Of a stretch of DNA of 64,000 nucleotides, positions 59,218 through 64,000 are shown one piece after another. Position numbers and translations under genes: made by a program. This stretch comes from Phycisphaerae bacterium (GTDB lineage Bacteria; Planctomycetota; Phycisphaerae; Phycisphaerales; SM1A02): the NCBI GenBank assembly GCA_002705085.1, contig PAHO01000032.1:1-64000 (forward strand), given 5' to 3'. The notes beneath the pieces were generated by a model. It worked only from the letters and a program-made list of their open reading frames with translations, did no database searches and was not told the origin of the DNA. The number at the start of each line of letters is the position of its first letter. Position 1 is the stretch's first letter.

Positions 59218-60393
59218 TTAGTCAGCCAAGATGTCCCGACCGCGAATGCCTTCGGTGGTCAGGACGTGGAAAGAGGTTTGAGCGAAGTCGTATGCGGTAT
59301 CGCTGTAGTACCCATCGGCCCCAAACGTGGTTTGTTTATGCCACAGACCAGCGGGGAACTGTCCAGCTTGTTGTTGCTGGGCAATGACTCGGCCGTCGGC
59401 CCGCTCTGCTTTCCGAACACCAACGGTTTCCGTGTGGGCGTCGTAGAAGAGCGTGGCTGGGTTCGATTCCCAAGAGCCGTTGAAGTAATAGGGCTCACAG
59501 CCACCGTAGGTTCCGGGCTGGAAGCTTGGGTTGCACTCGGCCCGTCGGGCTTGCAGCCAGTGGTGCTCGGTCATGTGGGTCTTCAGAGCTGAGTACTTGG
59601 CTTGATCCATCCCGGGTGACCGGAAGGTGCCTGGCCTTACAAACGGGTTGCTGAAGGGCTGGCCCGCGGACGGGGTCATGAAGTTTGGTGAGTACATCGC
59701 AGATGGGGAAAGGATGTACGAAGACCACACTGGGATATCACCGATTGCTCCGGGAGGAAGGTCGCAGTATTCCCCGGGGTCTTGGAAGCAGTCACAGCCC
59801 GAGGCGCCATTGGATACGGCTTCTTGGACCACGGTGTCTTTGGGTGCGTAGAAGGACTTGTCGTAGAACCGTCCCGACACGTACTGGTTGAACTGGCGGC
59901 AGTTCACCAAGCGGAATGCACCGAAGTAAGGAATGCCGTTGCTGCCTTGGAAGACAATGGGTTGGATCAACGAGACGTTGCCACCTTGGCCTGGTTGTTG
60001 GAAGTACCGGAAATACACGGTGTTTTGGGAACCATCGCAGTCGGGATATCCCCAACCCAGGTCGACTGGGGGGTGCCAAGAGCCGGTGCCTTGGTTGCCA
60101 TGGGCTTGGGCGTATGCCGTCTGAGCGGCAACCGCAGAGCCGCCGTATTGGGCGAAGTTGTCGTCAATCAAAGTGAACTGACGGTTGTTCCATTCGGCTG
60201 CATATGAAGCATGGGCTTTGCCCATTTGCGAAAGGTTGGACAACGATTGGGTCAACTTGGCTTGATCTCGGGCCTTACCGATGGCAGGCAAGAGGATCGA
60301 GACCAAAAGGGCAATGATCGCGATCACCACCAGCAGTTCAACAATGGTGAATCCACGAGTGGTCGCCATTTGTGGAGTCTTGGTTGAAGACAT
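59218..60393 (-). CDS. prepilin-type N-terminal cleavage/methylation protein
   Basis: 391 aa from the ATG at 60393 (AAAGGA about 9 nt upstream). After a 13-residue leader comes [20 protein letters not shown], cleaved after the Gly by prepilin peptidase, then the [20 protein letters not shown] helix. This is the classic planctomycete version. The large globular part is Tyr/Pro/Gly-rich ([38 protein letters not shown]) and has several Cys that could form disulfides. It ends in a conserved-looking [13 protein letters not shown]. Probably surface-assembled or a minor pseudopilin; no secretion ATPase is near. It has its own terminator. Confidence 0.88.
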   Translation of the reverse strand: MSSTKTPQMATTRGFTIVELLVVIAIIALLVSILLPAIGKARDQAKLTQSLSNLSQMGKAHASYAAEWNNRQFTLIDDNFAQYGGSAVAAQTAYAQAHGNQGTGSWHPPVDLGWGYPDCDGSQNTVYFRYFQQPGQGGNVSLIQPIVFQGSNGIPYFGAFRLVNCRQFNQYVSGRFYDKSFYAPKDTVVQEAVSNGASGCDCFQDPGEYCDLPPGAIGDIPVWSSYILSPSAMYSPNFMTPSAGQPFSNPFVRPGTFRSPGMDQAKYSALKTHMTEHHWLQARRAECNPSFQPGTYGGCEPYYFNGSWESNPATLFYDAHTETVGVRKAERADGRVIAQQQQAGQFPAGLWHKQTTFGADGYYSDTAYDFAQTSFHVLTTEGIRGRDILAD

Positions 60394-60540
60394 GTGCGAG
60401 AATCCTTTCGGGGTACTCCAGAGAGTGATTTCGGGGTTTGACATCGTACCCGGAACCAAGGGCTGATTTCAGACGAAATCCACTTTCGCAGGAATTCAGA
60501 AAGGGTTCCAGTCTTCGATCGGCCGAACTCTGTCAGCCAT

Positions 60541-61005
60541 TCAGAGAATTTCGACGATCTCGAACCGTTTGGGCCCCCGGCGAAGATCGACCCGGATGAT
60601 CTCTCCCACGCGGGCCCTCATGAGGGATTCGCCCATCGGCGAGCCCGTGGTGACCTCGATTTCATCAGAGTCGAAGTCTCCCGAGGCCTCCCCGACGAGT
60701 TTGTAGATGGATTCTGCCTCGGTATCCGTGTCTCGAAGCTTTACACGGGCCCCGAGGAAGACCATGTCCTCAGGCATGTCGGAATTCGACATCACGAGTG
60801 CGTTTTCGAGACGCTCCTCCAAGTCCCGAATCTTGGCTTCATTCATGCCCTGGTCTTCGCGAGCGGCGTGGTATTCCGCATTTTCCTTGAGGTCTCCGAG
60901 GGCCCTTGCTTCGGCAATGCGTTCCACGATTTTGGGGCGCATTTCGATGCAGGCTTTCAGTTGCTCCTCAAGGCGATCTTTGTCTTCGGAAGAGATGTAA
61001 TCCAT
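60541..61005 (-). CDS. greA: transcription elongation factor GreA
   Basis: 154 aa. The N-terminal coiled coil ([39 protein letters not shown]) carries the acidic tip residues that enter the RNA polymerase secondary channel; IRDLEERL closes the hairpin. The C-terminal FKBP-like part has [20 protein letters not shown]. GreA rescues backtracked polymerase by stimulating RNA cleavage. Spacing from the upstream region includes GAGGAA before the ATG. No terminator is obvious in the 147 nt between it and the pseudopilin start. Confidence 0.95.
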   Translation of the reverse strand: MDYISSEDKDRLEEQLKACIEMRPKIVERIAEARALGDLKENAEYHAAREDQGMNEAKIRDLEERLENALVMSNSDMPEDMVFLGARVKLRDTDTEAESIYKLVGEASGDFDSDEIEVTTGSPMGESLMRARVGEIIRVDLRRGPKRFEIVEIL

Positions 61006-61084
61006 GGTGGTTCCTCGCGATGGAAATTCATTCTATCCCACAGTCCCCATCGGCTCCGGATGCGCCTCCAACCGGTCTGAGGCC

Positions 61085-61090
61085 TAAGAT
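61085..61090 (+). promoter_or_regulatory. candidate -10 box (TAAGAT) 9 nt before the zinc-ribbon gene start
   Basis: TAAGAT lies in the divergent gap opposite greA, 9 nt before the ATG at 61100, with no Shine-Dalgarno sequence. No strong -35 was found. Confidence 0.35.
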
Positions 61091-61099
61091 CGCCCCCTC

Positions 61100-61495
61100 A
61101 TGACCATCTATGGCATTCTTCGAGCGTTGCGGGGAGGCTGGGGGCTGGCCTGCTTTTGGCTGTACACCGTTGCCTTTCTGGTTGCCTTGCCCACCGTGTT
61201 CTTGTTTCCTCCCGCCACGATCGTGTTGTTTGGCTCGGCCCTGCTGTCTCTCCCCTTTGCGGTCTTGATCGGCATCCTGATCCGCGTCAGCTACCGAGCA
61301 TGGTGCCGGCGGGCGCTTGCCGCCGGCCGGTGTCCAGCCTGCCGCAAGCGGATGCAGTCACACCGTGATCCGGCAGCCGATTGGAAATGCGAATTTTGCA
61401 ATCGGGTCTTCGACCCCGACGCAGAGGAGCAAATGGCTCGGACCAATTTGCCCTCTCGAGCGGCAGATTCTGCGAAGTACACTGCCCTGCAATGA
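61100..61495 (+). CDS. small membrane protein with zinc ribbon
   Basis: 131 aa. Two hydrophobic helices occupy about 13-68 (LACFWLYTVAFLVALPTVF, PATIVLFGSALLSLPFAVLI). A Cys4 zinc ribbon follows in the cytoplasm-side tail: CPACRKRMQSHRDPAADWKC and CEFCNRVF. I do not recognise a family. Its stop overlaps the ATG of the tdh gene (ATGA), so the two are coupled, but no functional link to threonine breakdown is evident. Confidence 0.6.
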   Translation: MTIYGILRALRGGWGLACFWLYTVAFLVALPTVFLFPPATIVLFGSALLSLPFAVLIGILIRVSYRAWCRRALAAGRCPACRKRMQSHRDPAADWKCEFCNRVFDPDAEEQMARTNLPSRAADSAKYTALQ

Positions 61496-62550
61496 CGCGT
61501 CCTGACGCACAACTCTTGAATCCCGACGCGCCAGGTGTTTTGGTCACTGGAGCAGCCGGAGAAGTTGGCCATGCCATCTTGCGCGGCTTGGCTGCCGGGG
61601 GGGCCCAGGAAGTTGTGGCCACCGACCTTCGCTCTGTCGACATGGATGGTGCATCCTGTGTTCAGGGGGACCTTCTTGATCCATCTTTGGTCGAGTCGCT
61701 CTTTACCGGGCGAATCGGACTGGTGATTCATCTTGCGGCGCTCTTAAGTTCTGCCGGAGAGCAGCATCCTGATTTGGCATGGCGAATCAATGCCGACGCC
61801 ACATGGAATTTGATGCGGGCATCCATGTCCCATGCCGAGGCACATGGCCACACGGTTCGGTTTGTCTACCCTTCTTCCATTGCGGTCCACGGCCGAAAAT
61901 CAACCGAGCAGCATCCACTCTCGGAAACTGAGGCGCTTGCCCCACGCACGTTGTACGGCGTGACCAAACGGGCCATGGAGCAAGCTGGTACGTGGTTGTC
62001 CAAAGAGTATGGGCGCATGCTTGGCCAGACTCCGGGCGGCACGTTGGATTTTCGTGCGATCCGGTATCCCGGCTTGTTGTCCGCCGAGACCCTTCCTTCC
62101 GGAGGGACCAGCGATTACGCGCCCGAGATGGTGCACGCCGCGGTTCGGGGCGAGAAGGCGAGTTGCTTTGTTGCTCCGCATGCTCGACTTCCATTCATGA
62201 CGATGCCCGAAGCCGCTGAGGCCACCTTGGCCTTGGCTTCAGCCCCGCGTTCTTGTTTGCAGCAGAACGTGTATGGGGTTGGTGGCTTTGCCCCCACTGC
62301 TGCAGAACTTGAAGACGCGCTCCGAGACCGGTTCCCTGATTTTGAAGTTGAGTACGACATTCATCCCATTCGATCGGACATCGTTGACTCATGGCCGGTT
62401 GATGTGGACGACTCTGCCGCCCGGCGTGATTGGGGATTCCAGCGGGGACTCAACTTGGCCTCCGCCCTGGACGAATATCTCATCCCCGGCATTCGGAATG
62501 CACATTGCCAGAGCACGGACGAATGCGAAAAAACCCCAAGGACCTTGTGA
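61492..62550 (+). CDS. tdh: L-threonine 3-dehydrogenase, SDR/epimerase type
   Basis: 352 aa from the ATG at 61492, overlapping the preceding stop. The NAD loop is VLVTGAAGEVGHAILRGL, followed by VIHLAALLSSAGEQHPDLAW, PSSIAVHG and the catalytic TLYGVTKRAMEQAG. LDFRAIRYPGLLSAETLPSG and the DYAPEMVHAAVRGEKASCFV segment match the short-chain-type threonine dehydrogenases. These oxidise L-threonine to 2-amino-3-ketobutyrate with NAD+. The next gene encodes the matching KBL ligase and begins inside its stop codon, which strongly supports the call. Confidence 0.9.
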   Translation: MTRPDAQLLNPDAPGVLVTGAAGEVGHAILRGLAAGGAQEVVATDLRSVDMDGASCVQGDLLDPSLVESLFTGRIGLVIHLAALLSSAGEQHPDLAWRINADATWNLMRASMSHAEAHGHTVRFVYPSSIAVHGRKSTEQHPLSETEALAPRTLYGVTKRAMEQAGTWLSKEYGRMLGQTPGGTLDFRAIRYPGLLSAETLPSGGTSDYAPEMVHAAVRGEKASCFVAPHARLPFMTMPEAAEATLALASAPRSCLQQNVYGVGGFAPTAAELEDALRDRFPDFEVEYDIHPIRSDIVDSWPVDVDDSAARRDWGFQRGLNLASALDEYLIPGIRNAHCQSTDECEKTPRTL

Positions 62551-63779
62551 TGCCGACGTCCGCCGCCAATGAACACTTCGAATTAAGAGCCCAAACCCTT
62601 CTGCAAGGGGTCAAGGACTCGGGCCAGTGGAAGCATCTACAAACCATCGAAAGTGCGATGGACCCAGAAATCACGCTTGAGGGACACGGCAGGGTTTTGT
62701 GCTTTTGTTCCAACAATTACCTCGGGCTTGCCAATGAACCCCGCGTGGTCCAAGCCGGCCATGAAGGATTGGATCGACACGGTGGCGGTACGGCATCCGT
62801 CCGGTTCATTTGCGGGACCTTCGCCGCCCACCATGAACTTGAGCAACGCATCGCTTCCTTTTTTGGCTTTGAGTCCAGTTACACGTTTGTTTCGTGTTGG
62901 ACGGCAACCGAGGCGTTGTTCCCGACGCTGTGCACTCCTGCTGACGCCATCATTTCCGATGAATTGAATCACGCGTGCATCATCGATGCCATTCGGCTGG
63001 CCGCAGGCATGCATAAGGGCCTGCGCAAGACCGTGTACCGCCATTCGGATATGGATCATTTGCGAGAGCGACTCGCCGCGCTTCGAGCTGACACTGATTT
63101 CGATGGGGTGATCTGGGTGGTCACCGATGGTGTCTTCTCCATGGAAGGCGACATCGCAAAGTTGGTTGATATGCGAGCGCTCTGTGATGAGTTTGGCGCC
63201 ATGTTGGTGGTTGATGACTCTCACGGTCATGGCGTGATGGGACAGACGGGCCGCGGTACCCATGAGCACTGTGGCTTGCGTTCCGATCAGGTTGATGTTT
63301 TGACCGGCACCCTTGGCAAGGCTTTGGGCGGTGGCGCCGGGGGCTTTGTGGCGGGTTCGAAGACCGCCATTGATCTGTTGGTGCAGCGAGCACGCCCAAC
63401 ATTGTTCTCCAACGCGCTGCCGACCACGGTCGCGGCCAGTGCGGAGATGGCCATCAGGATCTTGCAGGAAGAGCCGGAACGTGTTGAACGTCTGCGGGCC
63501 AATGTGGAACGGGCTCGATCGGGCATTCGGGACGCTGGGTTTGAAGTGCTCGAGAGTCCCACCGCCATCTGTCCCATCATCGTGGGGGATACCGCTCGCG
63601 CGATTCGTCTTTCGGAGCGATTGCTGGAAAAAGGTGTCTTCGTGATTGGCTTTGGTTACCCCGTGGTTCCGGAGGGGGAGGCACGGCTTCGTGTCCAGAT
63701 CAGTGCCGCTCATACGGATGAACACATCGACCGGTTGGTCGAGGCCTTGCGGGAACTCAAAGCCGAAGAGGACGCCTGA
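62550..63779 (+). CDS. kbl: glycine C-acetyltransferase (2-amino-3-ketobutyrate CoA ligase)
   Basis: 409 aa from the ATG at 62550, sharing one base with the tdh stop, with AAGGA about 8 nt upstream. A fold type I PLP enzyme of the alpha-oxoamine synthase family: FCSNNYLGLANEPRVVQAGH, GTASVRFICGTFAAHHELEQ, DELNHACIIDAIRLA, VVDDSHGHGVMGQTGRGTHE and the PLP Lys in TGTLGKALGGGAGGF. It splits 2-amino-3-ketobutyrate with CoA into glycine and acetyl-CoA. Coupled to tdh, it completes threonine breakdown. Its end lies 3 nt from the convergent BtpA-type gene. Confidence 0.95.
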   Translation: MPTSAANEHFELRAQTLLQGVKDSGQWKHLQTIESAMDPEITLEGHGRVLCFCSNNYLGLANEPRVVQAGHEGLDRHGGGTASVRFICGTFAAHHELEQRIASFFGFESSYTFVSCWTATEALFPTLCTPADAIISDELNHACIIDAIRLAAGMHKGLRKTVYRHSDMDHLRERLAALRADTDFDGVIWVVTDGVFSMEGDIAKLVDMRALCDEFGAMLVVDDSHGHGVMGQTGRGTHEHCGLRSDQVDVLTGTLGKALGGGAGGFVAGSKTAIDLLVQRARPTLFSNALPTTVAASAEMAIRILQEEPERVERLRANVERARSGIRDAGFEVLESPTAICPIIVGDTARAIRLSERLLEKGVFVIGFGYPVVPEGEARLRVQISAAHTDEHIDRLVEALRELKAEEDA

Positions 63780-63782
63780 GCA

Positions 63783-64000
63783 TCACCCTCGGTGGGCATC
63801 CCGGGCGGCGATGACAGCATCGATGGCCTTTCGATCGAGGGGTTCGCGCCAATCTTGATGGCATTTCAGGCTGGATCCCACGATGCAGGCTTGTGCTCCC
63901 GCGTCGAAGCACGTTGAAAGGCTGGATGCCGTCACTCCGGAACCAACCCAAGTGGTCCCGCTGGCCGCGGCGGTGGCGATGTGCTCTGGATCGGTGGGTT
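63783..64000 (-). CDS. BtpA/SgcQ-family TIM-barrel protein, C-terminal part only
   Basis: Only the last 71 residues are inside the window; the start lies beyond base 64000. The visible part reads TTWVGSGVTASSLSTCFDAG, then ACIVGSSLKCHQDWREPLDR and KAIDAVIAARDAHRG. VGSGVT and VGSSLK are the two phosphate-loop-like motifs at the end of BtpA/SgcQ barrels. BtpA is known for photosystem I assembly in cyanobacteria; non-photosynthetic members have unknown activity. The partial view limits the assignment. Confidence 0.65.
   Translation of the reverse strand, partial: PTDPEHIATAAASGTTWVGSGVTASSLSTCFDAGAQACIVGSSLKCHQDWREPLDRKAIDAVIAARDAHRG

Noticed and set aside
1-64000. Search for CRISPR arrays, insertion sequences, integrases, toxin-antitoxin pairs and restriction systems
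   Set aside because: No direct-repeat array, transposase motif, att-like duplication beside the tRNAs or recognisable defence gene was seen. The tRNA genes carry no adjacent partial copies.

Overview
The window looks like a chromosomal segment of a planctomycete, most probably of the Phycisphaerae type. This rests on gene content, not on a database search. The clues are: prepilin-type pseudopilins with the RGFT[IL]VELLVV leader; short dockerin-like C-termini (DVNGDGxVDFxDLLxLLxxW) on several exported proteins; a PEP-CTERM-like tail; an ECF sigma factor close to a large Ser/Thr kinase; a cytochrome c protein with CVxCHGPxKKKGGLRL heme motifs; and a CsrA/FliW flagellar module. No CRISPR array, rRNA, insertion sequence, phage or integrase was seen. 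Coding density is high and no gene-free stretch exceeds 300 bases.

Layout. 1-5.3 kb: exported subtilisin-type proteins and a DUF1573-like protein. 5.4-7.6 kb (minus): ribosomal protein operon rplK-rplA-rplJ-rplL. 7.8-12.5 kb (minus): flavin-reductase-like protein, M20 amidohydrolase, a GGQ release-factor-like protein, tsaD and an S41 protease. 12.5-16.6 kb (plus): hflX, a nuclease-like unknown, an M29 aminopeptidase and a lone GspE-N-like domain. 16.7-16.9 kb: tRNA-His and tRNA-Phe. 17-23.8 kb (plus): pckA, a threonine-aldolase-like gene, an HTH-receiver regulator, nadE and mutL. 23.8-27.7 kb: a pseudopilin, a dockerin-like exported protein and an exported HEAT-like protein with an internal receiver-like domain. 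27.7-33.9 kb: tRNA-Thr, ECF sigma factor, a large FG-GAP/dockerin-like exported protein and the Ser/Thr kinase. 34-37.6 kb: SDR, glycosyltransferase, DUF1684 protein and PEP-CTERM-like protein.

37.7-42.6 kb holds a four-gene minus-strand operon (SDR, TIGR01777 epimerase, two FAD amine-oxidase-like enzymes) divergent from a MerR-type HTH plus cobalamin-domain regulator. The arrangement resembles LitR/CarH light-responsive clusters, but the sensor has lost the expected cobalamin-ligand histidine. 42.7-47.4 kb carries a diheme membrane protein, a zinc-ribbon/GYF-like membrane protein and a polytopic glycosyltransferase-like protein.

47.4-55.5 kb is a late-flagellar cluster, flgI-flgJ-flgN-flgK-flgL-fliW-csrA-fliC. 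Overlapping start and stop codons link the first five genes. Possible sigma-28 promoters precede fliW and fliC, and a hairpin with an exposed AAGGAA loop lies in the fliC leader, as expected for a CsrA-FliW-flagellin switch. 55.5-59.1 kb (minus) carries ruvB and a transsulfuration pair. 59.2-61 kb (minus) has a second pseudopilin and greA. 61.1-63.8 kb (plus) has a small zinc-ribbon membrane protein and the threonine catabolic pair tdh-kbl. The window ends in the C-terminus of a BtpA-family gene.

Many genes are translationally coupled through ATGA, GTGA or TGATG junctions. At least five genes have a -10-like hexamer only 6-9 nt upstream of the start codon, which suggests leaderless transcripts alongside Shine-Dalgarno-led ones.
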